The notes: generated by a model not told the origin, from the letters alone. A stretch of DNA of 64,000 nucleotides from Actinomyces johnsonii (GCF_006546835.1 NZ_VICB01000004.1:186001-250000); one strand, 5' to 3'; shown: positions 36,369 to 44,971, numbered from the stretch's first letter. Translations and numbers: made by a program.

Positions 36369-37172
36369 ATGACCGCCAGGAGCTCCGCCCGCGGGCCGAA
36401 CAGTGACAGTGATGACTCCGGGGCCTCCGCCTCCGATAACATCAGGGATGCGACGCGCGCCCTCAATGAGGCGATCAGCGCCTTCTCCCGTGCGGTGGGG
36501 GCGGCCGGCCAGGGAGCGAGGCAGAGCAGTGAGAATGCCGTAGCGGCTTCCCTGGACCTCGCCTCCCGGAAGTTGGCCTCCGCCTCCACCGCAGTCAGCG
36601 GCGCTGCCCCGGGGCGGGGCGGTGGACGCCGTCGGAGTGAGGAGACCAGGGCACGGATTCTTGCCGCTGCCAGGGAGGTATTCGCCGCCGAGGGCTACGA
36701 GGGCGCCTCGGTCAGTGATATCGCCTCGGCCGCCGGGTTCACCAAGGGCGCCTTCTACTCCTCCTTCCCCTCCAAGGAGGCGCTGTTCCTGGAGGTCGTC
36801 ACCTGTGGTGAGGAGAGCTCGGATGAGGCCGCGCGGGAAATGTCGAGCCCCGACCAGTGGGGCGAGCAGCTCCAGGAGCTTCCCATGGAGGATGTTGTCC
36901 TGCACCTGGAGACCTGGCTCTACGCGATACGCCACGAGGACTCCCGGGACCGACTGGCCGGCTCCTGGCGCCGCTGGCTGAGAGAGACCTCTCTCATGGT
37001 GGCCCGTTCCCACGGACGCCAGGAGTCGAGCCAGCAGGACGAGGAGACGGCATTCGGACTCCTGGCGGTGGGCATCTTCGGCCGCGTGAGCGCAGCCGTC
37101 ACCACCTCGCAGGAGGTCGAACCCATCATCCAGCGCCTGTCCGAGCGTCTCCTTGAGGGTGGCGGTAACTGA
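36369..37172 (+). CDS. TetR-family transcriptional regulator with long N-terminal extension
   Basis: Putative repressor of the preceding ABC-2 transporter, 267 residues. The TetR DNA-binding domain only begins near residue 86 (RRRSEETRARILAAAREVFA). Its helix-turn-helix is SVSDIASAAGFTKGAFYSSF, then PSKEALF. The first 85 residues are an Ala/Ser-rich, partly helical extension not usual in the family. TACAGT at 36357-36362 lies six bases before the ATG with no separate Shine-Dalgarno site, so the mRNA may be leaderless. TACC-N4-GGTA sites at 34154-34171 and 34228-34260 are its likely operators. An alternative start at 36225 would lengthen it further. Confidence 0.82.
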   Translation: MTARSSARGPNSDSDDSGASASDNIRDATRALNEAISAFSRAVGAAGQGARQSSENAVAASLDLASRKLASASTAVSGAAPGRGGGRRRSEETRARILAAAREVFAAEGYEGASVSDIASAAGFTKGAFYSSFPSKEALFLEVVTCGEESSDEAAREMSSPDQWGEQLQELPMEDVVLHLETWLYAIRHEDSRDRLAGSWRRWLRETSLMVARSHGRQESSQQDEETAFGLLAVGIFGRVSAAVTTSQEVEPIIQRLSERLLEGGGN

Positions 37173-37176
37173 CGTT

Positions 37177-37264
37177 CCTCCTCCGCCGAGAGCGACATGT
37201 TTCGCGTAGGGGCACGGAAAAACAGTTGCCCTTCGCGAAAAGTGTTCTTCTCGGTGGAGGGAGG
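37177..37264. repeat. Long imperfect hairpin between convergent tetR and cbiX genes
   Basis: The arm 37177-37214 (CCTCCTCCGCCGAGAGCGAC onward) pairs with 37227-37264 over about 37 bases with a few mismatches and one bulge. Shared blocks are CCTCC, CCGAGA, TTTCGCG and AGGG. The 12-base loop is A-rich. It fills the whole gap between the two stops and is placed to terminate both transcripts. Confidence 0.7.
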
Positions 37265-37273
37265 GCCTCGCGG

Positions 37274-37960
37274 TCAGGCGACCATCTCCCGGTAGCGGTG
37301 GACCACCAGCTCGGCGACCGCCGGGTGGTCGCCGATGGGAGCGGCCACGACATCGGCGCCCGTGGAGTGCAGGGCCCGGTGGAAACGCCCCTCCGCCAGC
37401 AGGTAGGTGGCCACGCCCACCCGCCTGGCACCCCGGGCCCGGGCCGTGCTCACCGCGTCACGGACGCCGGGGCGCGCACCCGAGAGGTAGGCGGGCGTAA
37501 CTCTGCGCCCCAGACGCGCCTCGAGCAAGCAGGTGATGGCCTCAACCTCCTCCAGCGCTGCCGCCTGACGCGATCCGGCCGCGCCCAGGACGACATGATC
37601 TAGCCCTGCGATTCCGCCCAGGGGAGTGGATGCCTCGTGAAGCCGCTGCGCGACGGCCTCCACCAGGTGCTCCTCGACCCCCAGGTGTTCGGTGACCGTC
37701 CCCGATCCGTGCCGGTCCACCGCGGCCGGTACGTCATTGAGGACGTGATAGCCGCGGGCCAGGAAGAAGGGCAGCACCACCGGATCCACCAGCCCCTCGA
37801 GCGCCGTGGCCGGGTCCGGGGGCTGGAGTTCGATGTAGCCGGTGCGCACCTCCACTCCCGGCAGGATCGTGCGGACGCGCTCGGCGGTACTGAACATGAC
37901 TGAGGACGGCCCGGGTCGGCGCGAGCCGTGGGCGAGCAGTACCAGAGGACGGGTACTCAT
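37274..37960 (-). CDS. CbiX/SirB-type sirohydrochlorin chelatase
   Basis: Expected to insert Fe2+ into sirohydrochlorin (or Co2+ into its analogue), the last step to siroheme. The 228-residue protein has the metal-site His in LLAHGSRRPG (H11), VVLPFFLARGYHVLNDVP, and a second half starting HVVLGAAGSRQAAALEEV. This is the double-domain layout common in actinobacteria. It is the last gene of the sulfate-assimilation operon, whose sulfite reductase needs siroheme. The start overlaps the upstream permease stop (ATGA). Iron specificity is inferred from context. Confidence 0.85.
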   Translation of the reverse strand: MSTRPLVLLAHGSRRPGPSSVMFSTAERVRTILPGVEVRTGYIELQPPDPATALEGLVDPVVLPFFLARGYHVLNDVPAAVDRHGSGTVTEHLGVEEHLVEAVAQRLHEASTPLGGIAGLDHVVLGAAGSRQAAALEEVEAITCLLEARLGRRVTPAYLSGARPGVRDAVSTARARGARRVGVATYLLAEGRFHRALHSTGADVVAAPIGDHPAVAELVVHRYREMVA

Positions 37961-39000
37961 ACCGGCTCCACCACCAGATCTGCGTGCGTGCGAGAACGGG
38001 CCGGCTCGACCGGCGTCGGCCCGACGGGACCACCGGCGGTGATCGGATCGTCCGGTGCGGCGGCCCCAGGTGCGCGGTCGTGCCGGTGGGTGGATCGGAC
38101 CTCCTTAAGCGCCTGATCGGTCTCCTCGCGGACGTCCTTGGCGGTAGTCCGCGCCTTGCGGACCGCCAGAGCCAGGAAGGCCGCCCACACCGCCCCGAGT
38201 GCGCCGTACAACAGGACCCCAGTCCGGGCTGAGGACCCGGCCCAAGACAGCAGGACACGCAGGTTCGTGGCCAGGATCAGACCGCCGACGGCAGTGCCCA
38301 GCACCGTTCCGGGCAGACGGGAGACCAGCCAAGCGGCGACCGGTGCAGCCACCAGCCCGCCGGCCAGCAGGGCCAGGACGATCCCGAGGCTGATGCCCGC
38401 CGTTCCCAGGCCGGTGAGGAAACCGGCCGAGGCCGCCACTGTCACGAGGAACTCCGAGGCCCCCACCGAGCCGACCACTGTGCGCGGTGCCGTGCGACCG
38501 CCAGTGAGCAGGGTTGTTGTCACCACCGGACCCCAGCCGCCACCGCCGGTGGCGTCGACGAAACCGCCCACCAGCCCCAGGGGAACCAGGAGCCGCCTGC
38601 CGTGCGGGGAGCGCCGGCTACCAGAGCCTCGGGGCGGGCGCAGGGCGAAACGCCCCAGAACATAGGCCCCCAGCAGGATCAGCAGGCTCGCCGTCACCGG
38701 GGTCGCCGCGCGGGTCGACAGGTGTGACAGGACTGTGGCGCCGCTGAAGGCCCCCACCGCACCGGGCAGCCCCAGCCGGACCACCAGGCGGGGGTCGGTG
38801 TTGCCCAACCGCCAGTGGGAGGCCCCCGAGGCCAGGGTCGTGCCGATCTCAGCCAGGTGCACCGAGGCCGAGGCCAGTGCCGGACTCAGCCCGGCCAGAA
38901 GCAGCAGGGAGGACGAGGTCATGCCGTACCCCATCCCGAGGGCGCCGTCGACCAGCTGAGCGGCCAAACCGACGAGGGTGAGAAGAACAAGCTTGCGCAT
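37957..39000 (-). CDS. TauE/SafE-family sulfite/anion permease
   Basis: Integral membrane protein, 347 residues with eight or nine hydrophobic segments. The family N-terminal repeat AAQLVDGALGMGYGMTSSSLLLLAGLSP is present and is repeated as VGGFVDATGGGGWGPVVTTTLLTG. A hydrophilic tail of about 60 residues follows the last segment. Family members move sulfite, sulfonates or other sulfur anions. Within this operon, export of excess sulfite or uptake of a sulfur anion are both reasonable. The start at 39000 follows GGAG on the minus strand. A longer frame upstream is not needed. Overlaps cbiX by ATGA. Confidence 0.85.
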   Translation of the reverse strand: MRKLVLLTLVGLAAQLVDGALGMGYGMTSSSLLLLAGLSPALASASVHLAEIGTTLASGASHWRLGNTDPRLVVRLGLPGAVGAFSGATVLSHLSTRAATPVTASLLILLGAYVLGRFALRPPRGSGSRRSPHGRRLLVPLGLVGGFVDATGGGGWGPVVTTTLLTGGRTAPRTVVGSVGASEFLVTVAASAGFLTGLGTAGISLGIVLALLAGGLVAAPVAAWLVSRLPGTVLGTAVGGLILATNLRVLLSWAGSSARTGVLLYGALGAVWAAFLALAVRKARTTAKDVREETDQALKEVRSTHRHDRAPGAAAPDDPITAGGPVGPTPVEPARSRTHADLVVEPV

Positions 39001-39041
39001 CAGTGACTCCAGGACGTTCGGTCTGCATGTGCCGAGGCGGG

Positions 39042-39824
39042 TTAGGCGGCGGGATTCGCCGGCCGGGTCACCTCGACGACTCGGTCGGCCCAGTACGGGC
39101 TCAGGGTGACGACGTCGCCGATGACGATGACCGCGGGGGCGGTCACGCCGTACCGGGCGGCGACGTCGGCCAGACATCGCAGCTCGGTGGTGGTCACGCG
39201 CTGGTCGGGGTGGTAGCCGCGCTCGATGATCGCCGCCGGAGTGGCCGCGTCGCTGCCGGCCTCCAGCAGGGAGGCGACTGAGTCCCGCAGCCGGGAGACC
39301 CCCATGAGCAGGATGAGGGTGTGATCGCGGCGCTGGGGGAGCACCCCGAGATCCGCATGGGCCGTGATGACTGAGAAACCGCGCGACAGCCCCCGGTGGG
39401 TGACGGGGATCCCTGCCGCGGCGGGCACGGCGATGGCACTGGTGATCCCCGGAACGACCTCGACGGCGACACCGGCCTTGCGGCAGGCGGCGGCCTCCTC
39501 TCCGCCGCGCCCGAGCACATAGGGATCGCCGCCCTTGAGACGGACCACCCCTTTGCCGCGGCCGGCCAGGTCGACCAGGAGCGCATCGATCTCTTCCTGG
39601 CTCATGACGTGCCGGCCGCGCCGCTTGGAGGCGTCGATGACCTCGGTATCGGGTCCAAGGTCCTCCAGGAGGTCCCGGGGCGCCAGCGCGTCGACGACGA
39701 CCACGTCCGCCAGGCCCAACAGCTCCAGGCCGCGGGCGGTGATGAGACCGCTGCTGCCCGGGCCACCGCCCACCAACGCCACCCAGCCGGCGGTGGCGGC
39801 GTGGGGGGAGAACTCGCGGGGCAT
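39042..39824 (-). CDS. cobA: Uroporphyrinogen-III C-methyltransferase (SUMT)
   Basis: SAM-dependent methyltransferase converting uroporphyrinogen III to precorrin-2, the branch to siroheme. The 260-residue protein has ALVGGGPGSSGLITARGLELL at the N-terminus and VRLKGGDPYVLGRGGEEA with the SAM-binding Gly loop. VVPGITSAIAVPAAAGIPVTHRG and ILLMGVSRL follow. It is the single-domain form and lacks the CysG-type oxidase/chelatase part. The separate CbiX downstream would provide the chelatase, and no precorrin-2 dehydrogenase is in the operon. It lies three bases after cysN. Confidence 0.92.
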   Translation of the reverse strand: MPREFSPHAATAGWVALVGGGPGSSGLITARGLELLGLADVVVVDALAPRDLLEDLGPDTEVIDASKRRGRHVMSQEEIDALLVDLAGRGKGVVRLKGGDPYVLGRGGEEAAACRKAGVAVEVVPGITSAIAVPAAAGIPVTHRGLSRGFSVITAHADLGVLPQRRDHTLILLMGVSRLRDSVASLLEAGSDAATPAAIIERGYHPDQRVTTTELRCLADVAARYGVTAPAVIVIGDVVTLSPYWADRVVEVTRPANPAA

Positions 39825-39827
39825 GCC

Positions 39828-41186
39828 TCAGCTCCTGCCTGGGGAAGCGGCCGCACCCGGTTCACTGCTGCCAGCGCCCGCCAGCTGCACCATGCCCGCC
39901 CCGAGTGTGCCGCCCTCGTGGGCGTCGATGAGGAGGAAGGCGCCGTCGGACCGTGAGACCGAATAGTCGGCCAACGGCACCGGCGAGGCCAGACGCAGCC
40001 GCACCAGGCCGATGTCATTGAGCTCAAGAGCATCCGCCGGCACCGTGGTCAGGTCGTCCAGGTCGAGGCGGCCCTCAATGGTGCGCACGATCGCCTGGAC
40101 CGTCTGGGCACCGTGCTTGAGCAGCACCCGCTCCCGGGGGCGCAGGGACTCCTCGCTCAGCCAGGACACGCGGGCGGAGACCTCGGTGAGCACTTGGGGC
40201 GCGTCGCCCGCCGCGGCCAGGGTGTCGCCACGGGCGACGTCGACGTCGTCAGCCAGACGAACCGTCACCGACTGGCCCTCGACGGCCTCCTCCAAGCTGC
40301 GCTCGCCCAGGTCGATGCCGGTCACGCGCGATCGCCTGCCCGAGGGCAGGACCACGACGGGGTCGCCGACACGTACCGTGCCTGAGGTGATCTGCCCGGC
40401 GTAGCCGCGGTAGTCGCGCAGCTCGGGCCTCGGCGCCGCACCCTGGGGGCGGATGACCAGCTGGACCGGGAGACGGAAGGAGCCCTCATCGCGGGCGGTG
40501 GGCAGGGACTCCAGAAGCCCCAGCAGGGTCGGCCCCTCGTAGAAGGGCGTGCCGGCCGAGGCCTCGACGATGTTGTCCCCCAGGAGCGCGGAGGTAGGAA
40601 GGACATGGATCTCGGCCACACCCAGCTCCGCGGCCACGGCGCGGATATCGGCCTCGATGGCGGTATAGACCTCGGCGGAGAAGTCCACCAGGTCGATCTT
40701 GTTGACCGCGACGATGACGTGCGGGACCCGCAGGAGGGCGGCGACCGCCAGGTGGCGGCGTGTCTGCTCCAGGACCCCGTTGCGGGCGTCCACCAGCAGC
40801 ACGACGACGTCGGCCGTGGAGCAGCCGGTGACCGTGTTGCGGGTGTACTGCACGTGCCCGGGGCAGTCAGCCAGGATGAAGGAGCGCTGCGGGGTGGCGA
40901 AGTAGCGGTAGGCGACGTCGATCGTGATGCCCTGCTCCCGCTCGGCCCGCAGCCCGTCGGTCAGCAGTGCGAGATCGGCACTGGTCAGCCCCCTGTCCAG
41001 GCTGACCTGCTCGACGGCGGCCAGCTGGTCTCGCAGGACGGACTTGGAGTCGAACAGCAGGCGGCCCACGAGCGTGGACTTGCCGTCGTCGACGCTGCCG
41101 GCCGTGGCCAGTCGCAGCAGCGAGCCGGTGGCGGCGGCGCGCGCCTCGGCCTCGGCGGGGATATCGGTGAGGGTGGGGGTGCTCAT
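39828..41186 (-). CDS. cysN: Sulfate adenylyltransferase subunit 1 (GTPase) CysN
   Basis: EF-Tu-like GTPase that drives ATP + sulfate to APS with CysD. The 452 residues include Walker A GSVDDGKST at 30-38, DCPGH at 107-111 and NKID at 162-165. The domain-2 beta barrel begins near FRLPVQLVIRPQG. There is no APS-kinase (CysC) extension, which fits the APS-type reductase encoded upstream. Its ATG overlaps the cysD stop by one base. Confidence 0.95.
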   Translation of the reverse strand: MSTPTLTDIPAEAEARAAATGSLLRLATAGSVDDGKSTLVGRLLFDSKSVLRDQLAAVEQVSLDRGLTSADLALLTDGLRAEREQGITIDVAYRYFATPQRSFILADCPGHVQYTRNTVTGCSTADVVVLLVDARNGVLEQTRRHLAVAALLRVPHVIVAVNKIDLVDFSAEVYTAIEADIRAVAAELGVAEIHVLPTSALLGDNIVEASAGTPFYEGPTLLGLLESLPTARDEGSFRLPVQLVIRPQGAAPRPELRDYRGYAGQITSGTVRVGDPVVVLPSGRRSRVTGIDLGERSLEEAVEGQSVTVRLADDVDVARGDTLAAAGDAPQVLTEVSARVSWLSEESLRPRERVLLKHGAQTVQAIVRTIEGRLDLDDLTTVPADALELNDIGLVRLRLASPVPLADYSVSRSDGAFLLIDAHEGGTLGAGMVQLAGAGSSEPGAAASPGRS

Positions 41187-42196
41187 CAGAAGTAGCCCTC
41201 CTTCTTGCGGTCCTCCATGGCCGCCTCGCTCAGGCGGTCATCGGCGCGGGTGGCTCCCCGCTCGGTCAGGGTGGAAGCGGCGACCTCCAGGACGATGTCG
41301 TGGTTGGTGGCGGCGTCGGACTCGACGGCGCCCGTGCAGGACATGTCGCCCACGGTGCGGTATCGCACCGTGCGAGTAACCACCTGCTCACCGGCGCGCA
41401 GCGCGTTGACGCCGCCGGCCGCCAGCCACATCCCGTCACGCAGGAAGACCTCGCGCTCATGGGCGTAGTAGAGGTCGGGCAGGGAGATGTCCTCGCGCTC
41501 GATGTAGCGCCACACGTCGAGCTCGGTCCAGTTGCTCAAGGGGAAGACCCGCACGTGCTCCCCGGGACGGTGACGGGGATTGAGCAGATTCCACAGCTCG
41601 GGGCGCTGGTTGCGCGGGTCCCACTGGCCGAACTCGTCACGCAGGGAGACGATGCGCTCCTTGGCCCGGGCCTTCTCCTCGTCGCGGCGTCCGCCGCCGA
41701 AGACGCCGTCGAAGCCGCCCTCCTCGATGGCGTCGAGAAGCGGGATTGTCTGGAGAGGATTGCGTGTGCCGTCGGTGCGCTCGCGCAGACGGCCGTCGTC
41801 GATGTAGTCCTGGACGCGGGCCACCACCAGCCGCAGGCCGAGGTCTTCGACCGTCTGGTCGCGGTAGGCCAGCACCTCGGGGAAGTTGTGACCGGTGTCC
41901 ACGTGCAGGACGGGGAAGGGGATCGGAGCGGGCCAGAAGGCCTTGCGCGCCAGGTGCAGCATGACCACGGAGTCCTTGCCTCCGGAGAACAGCAGGACGG
42001 GGCGGCGGCATTCGGCGGCGATCTCCCGGATGACGAGGATGGCCTCGGCCTCCAGGACGTCAAGAATGCCCAGGGCCTCGGCGGCCATAGGGGCCTCGGA
42101 AAGGTCGGCGAGACCGGACGGTTCGAGGTCCGGCGCCTGAATGGGGTCAGGGGAGGGGGCAGGGGCCGGCTGGGTGTGGGTCAGGGTGATGCTCAT
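41186..42196 (-). CDS. cysD: Sulfate adenylyltransferase subunit 2 CysD
   Basis: PP-loop subunit of ATP sulfurylase, 336 residues. The nucleotide loop is SGGKDS at 71-76, followed by VLHVDTGHNFPEVL and FGGGRRDEEKARAKER. The C-terminal end is EAAMEDRKKEGYF, a family hallmark. The first 45 residues are proline-rich and not conserved. The start at 42196 forms an ATGA overlap with the cysH stop. A much longer frame upstream only runs through cysH in another phase. Confidence 0.95.
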   Translation of the reverse strand: MSITLTHTQPAPAPSPDPIQAPDLEPSGLADLSEAPMAAEALGILDVLEAEAILVIREIAAECRRPVLLFSGGKDSVVMLHLARKAFWPAPIPFPVLHVDTGHNFPEVLAYRDQTVEDLGLRLVVARVQDYIDDGRLRERTDGTRNPLQTIPLLDAIEEGGFDGVFGGGRRDEEKARAKERIVSLRDEFGQWDPRNQRPELWNLLNPRHRPGEHVRVFPLSNWTELDVWRYIEREDISLPDLYYAHEREVFLRDGMWLAAGGVNALRAGEQVVTRTVRYRTVGDMSCTGAVESDAATNHDIVLEVAASTLTERGATRADDRLSEAAMEDRKKEGYF

Positions 42197-42987
42197 AGGT
42201 GGATTCCGCATTCTGTCTTGGTGAATCCGGCCCAGCGGCCGGAACGGGGATCGTCTCCGGGTTTGACTCGCGCTGTGCACGGGGCGCAGCCGATCGAGGG
42301 GTATCCGTCGTACAGGAGGGGGTTGATGAGCACGCCGTGCTGGTCGGCGTAGCCGGTCAGGTCCTCCATGCTCCAGGCGGCCAGGGGGTTGATCTTGACG
42401 ATCTCGTGAGTGGAGTCCCAACCGACCAGGGGCGTGTGGGTGCGGGTGGGGGCGTCCTCTCGGCGCACCCCGGTGGCCCACGCCTCGTAGCTGCTCAGGG
42501 CCCGGGCCAGTGGCTCGACCTTGCGCAGACGGCAGCAGGCGACCGGGTCTCGCGACCACAAGTCCGGTCCGTAGAGCTCGTCCTGCTCGGCCACGGTCAG
42601 CTCGGGCGTCACGTCGACGACGGTGACGTCCATGGTGGCGGCCACCGCGTCGCGGGTGCCCATGGTCTCCGCGAAGTGGTACCCGGTATCCAGGAAGAGG
42701 ACGTCGACACCGGGAAGGACCCGGGAGACCACGTGAGGCAGGACGGCATCGGCCATGGAGCAGGCCACGGCGAGTGTGTCGGGGAAGTTCTGGGCCGCCC
42801 ACTGGACGACGTCGAGGGCAGGGGCATCGTCACCGAGCTCGCGCGCGCCGGCCTCGGCCAGGGCACGCAGCTCCTGCGTAGATCGCAGCGGAGCCCGGCC
42901 TGTGCCCTGAGACTTCGGGGCGACAGCAGGATCGTGGCGTGGCAGGTCCAGGTGCACCCGGGTGCCCTTAGCGGTAACGGCGCTCAC
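42193..42987 (-). CDS. cysH: Assimilatory APS/PAPS reductase CysH
   Basis: Thioredoxin-dependent reductase giving sulfite from adenylyl sulfate, 264 residues. It has the cysteines of the [4Fe-4S]-type (APS) class: C151-C152 (VACCRLRKVEPL) and C234/C237 (GCAPC). The catalytic tail is ECGIHL with C260. LFLDTGYHFAET is the PP-loop-side motif. The lack of an APS kinase in the operon agrees with APS as substrate. Its ATG overlaps the sulfite reductase stop. Confidence 0.94.
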   Translation of the reverse strand: MSAVTAKGTRVHLDLPRHDPAVAPKSQGTGRAPLRSTQELRALAEAGARELGDDAPALDVVQWAAQNFPDTLAVACSMADAVLPHVVSRVLPGVDVLFLDTGYHFAETMGTRDAVAATMDVTVVDVTPELTVAEQDELYGPDLWSRDPVACCRLRKVEPLARALSSYEAWATGVRREDAPTRTHTPLVGWDSTHEIVKINPLAAWSMEDLTGYADQHGVLINPLLYDGYPSIGCAPCTARVKPGDDPRSGRWAGFTKTECGIHL

Positions 42988-44687
42988 TGCAGGGCCTCCT
43001 CATCGGCTCGGTGCGCCCACTGGGCGAAGGTCTCCTCGGGAATGCGCTGATCCAGGTACCGGCGCACCAGGCGCTCGACGTAGTCGGTCAGGTCGGAGGC
43101 GGGAACCTTGAGGCCCCGCACCGTACGGCCCAGGCCGGCCTCGGCGCGTCCGTCGGCTGCCAGGCCACCGCCCAGGTGCACCTGGAAGCCGGGCACCTGC
43201 TCGCCGTCGACCGTGATGATCTGGCCCTTAAGGCCGATGTCCGCGATCTGGATACGGGCGCAGGAGTTCGGGCAGCCGTTGACGGTCAGGGTGATGCGCC
43301 GCTCGAGGTCGGTGTCGGCCAGGCGAGCATCGAGCTCGGACGATACGCGCGCCGCCAGCTTCTTGGTCTCCACGATCGCGAACTTGCAGAACTCCAGTCC
43401 GGTGCAGGCCAGGGTCGAGCGGGTGAAAGCGCCCGGATTGGGATCGAGCCCCAGCTCTCGCAGGCCGGCGACGGCGTCGTCGACTTTGTCAGCCGGTACG
43501 TCCAGGAGCAGCAGGTTCTGCAGAGGGGTAGTGCGCACCCGGTCTGAGCCGACCCTGCCGGCCAGGTCGGCCAGGCCCAGCAGGACGTCGCCGCTCAACC
43601 GGCCGACGGGTGGCTTGGCCCCCACCCAGAAGCGGCCGTCCTTCTGCTCGTGGACGCCGATGTGGTCGGAGTCCCCGCTTGGCTCCTCAGGTGCCGGGCC
43701 GTCGGGCAGGGTGCGTCCCAGGTAATCCTCCTGGAGGACCTGGCGGAACCTCTCCGGCCCCCACTCGGCCATGAGGAACTTCAGTCGGGCCTTGTTGCGC
43801 AGGCGACGGTACCCGTAGTCGCGGAAGATGCGGATGACGCCGTACCAGACGTCGAGGGCGTCCTCCGGCGTGACGAAGGCCCCCAGCCGCTGGCCCAGAC
43901 GTGGGGCGGTGGACAGGGCGCCTGCCACCCACAGGTCGTAGCCGGGACCGAGCTCGGGGTGGTTGACGCCGACGAAGGAGATGTCGTTGATCTCGTGGAG
44001 GATATCGAGGCTGGGGGAGCCGGTGATGGCGGTCTTGAACTTGCGGGGCAGATTGGCCAGGTCGGGGTCGCCCAGGTAGGTATCCTTGATGGCCCGTGCC
44101 AGCGGGGTCGGATCGATGACCTCGTCCTTGGCGATGCCGGCCACCGGGGAGACCAGGAACCCCCGGGGCGTGTCCCCGCAGCCCTCGATCGTAGTCAGAC
44201 CCACCGACTCCAGGCGCTGCCACAGCTCGGGCACACTGCCGATCTCCACCCAGTGGAGCTGAATATTCTGGCGATCGGTGATGTCGGCGGTGCCGCGGGC
44301 GAAGTCGTTGGAGACCGAGCCCAGCACGTGAAGCTGCTCGCGGCTCAGGCTCCCACCGTCCAGACGCACCCGCTGCAGGAAGTAGCGGTCGGAGAGCTCG
44401 GAGGCGTCCAGCCGGGCCGTACGGCCGCCGTCGATCCCCTGCTTGCGCTGGGTGTACAGACCCCACCAGCGGAAACGGCCGTTGAGGTCGTCGGGGGCGA
44501 TGGTCTCGTAGCCGCCTGGGCCGTAGGTGTTCACGATCCGCTCGCGTACCGCCAGCGGGGACCCGTCCTGTTTGAAGGCTTCGTTGTCATTGAGCGGCTT
44601 ACGCCCGTCGAGGGCCCACTGGCCGTTCGACTGGGCCTTGCGCGGTGGGCGCACGGTGCGGGCAGGTGGCGTGACGGTGGTGGTCAT
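42984..44687 (-). CDS. sirA: Ferredoxin-type sulfite reductase (siroheme, 4Fe-4S)
   Basis: Reduces sulfite to sulfide with six electrons, 567 residues. The siroheme/[4Fe-4S] cysteines are TLACTGLEFCKF (about 427-433) and NGCPNSCARI (about 471-475). Earlier motifs include RYFLQRVRLDGG, DITDRQNIQLHW and TTIEGCGDTPRGF. The start at 44687 is preseded by GGAGGAG on the minus strand; an upstream in-frame ATG (44720) has no such site. It is the first structural gene of the operon. Nitrite-reductase relatives share these motifs, so the sulfite call rests on the cysHDN context. Confidence 0.93.
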   Translation of the reverse strand: MTTTVTPPARTVRPPRKAQSNGQWALDGRKPLNDNEAFKQDGSPLAVRERIVNTYGPGGYETIAPDDLNGRFRWWGLYTQRKQGIDGGRTARLDASELSDRYFLQRVRLDGGSLSREQLHVLGSVSNDFARGTADITDRQNIQLHWVEIGSVPELWQRLESVGLTTIEGCGDTPRGFLVSPVAGIAKDEVIDPTPLARAIKDTYLGDPDLANLPRKFKTAITGSPSLDILHEINDISFVGVNHPELGPGYDLWVAGALSTAPRLGQRLGAFVTPEDALDVWYGVIRIFRDYGYRRLRNKARLKFLMAEWGPERFRQVLQEDYLGRTLPDGPAPEEPSGDSDHIGVHEQKDGRFWVGAKPPVGRLSGDVLLGLADLAGRVGSDRVRTTPLQNLLLLDVPADKVDDAVAGLRELGLDPNPGAFTRSTLACTGLEFCKFAIVETKKLAARVSSELDARLADTDLERRITLTVNGCPNSCARIQIADIGLKGQIITVDGEQVPGFQVHLGGGLAADGRAEAGLGRTVRGLKVPASDLTDYVERLVRRYLDQRIPEETFAQWAHRADEEALQ

Positions 44688-44825
44688 TGCTCCTCCATGA
44701 CGGTGGCGTGTCATTGGCACGTGAGGAGCGTCCGGGGCGGCCTGGTGCGCGCTGCTGCGTACAGAGTCTGCAGAGCCGTTCGGTTGGCGTCAGCCGTCTC
44801 AACGGGGCCTTCCGGACGCTTCATT

Positions 44826-44874
44826 GCGCCGGATACCTCGTTGCGGGGGTTGAAGTCCCCGTGGTGTCAGGCGC
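44826..44874 (-). promoter_or_regulatory. Nested hairpin after the cysteine leader peptide
   Basis: On the minus-strand RNA, GCGCC (44870-44874) pairs with GGCGC (44826-44830), enclosing an inner stem CGGGG/CCCCG (44857-44861 with 44844-44848). It begins four bases after the leader stop, so a ribosome stalled at the Cys codons would affect its folding. A further 9-bp pair, 44812-44820 with 44727-44735, lies between it and the sulfite reductase gene. Confidence 0.5.
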
Positions 44875-44877
44875 TGG

Positions 44878-44964
44878 TCAGGCCCGACAACACATGACCG
44901 CGTGAGCACGCAGAATGTCAGCGGGATAAACACCGCTGAAAAGAGCTGCGTGAGAGAAGGTCAT
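44878..44964 (-). CDS. Leaderless cysteine-attenuator leader peptide (28 aa, ends CCRA)
   Basis: A short frame upstream of the sulfur operon, too short for ordinary gene calling. It reads MTFSHAALFSGV, then YPADILRAHAVMCCRA, then TGA (44878-44880). Two adjacent TGT codons are the third- and fourth-last sense codons. The ATG lies exactly seven bases after TATTGT (44972-44977), where transcription should begin, so the mRNA would start with this codon and need no ribosome site. Cysteine-rich leaderless ORFs before cys genes are known cysteine-responsive attenuators in mycobacteria. The RAHAVMCCR end resembles such actinobacterial leaders. Likely role: sense cysteinyl-tRNA and control sirA-cysHDN expression. 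Confidence 0.75.
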   Translation of the reverse strand: MTFSHAALFSGVYPADILRAHAVMCCRA

Positions 44965-44971
44965 GGCCGAA

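Noticed and set aside
44711-44824. 37-codon ORF between the Cys leader and sulfite reductase
   Set aside because: No ribosome site or family resemblance. Mentioned only as part of the leader structure, not called as a gene.
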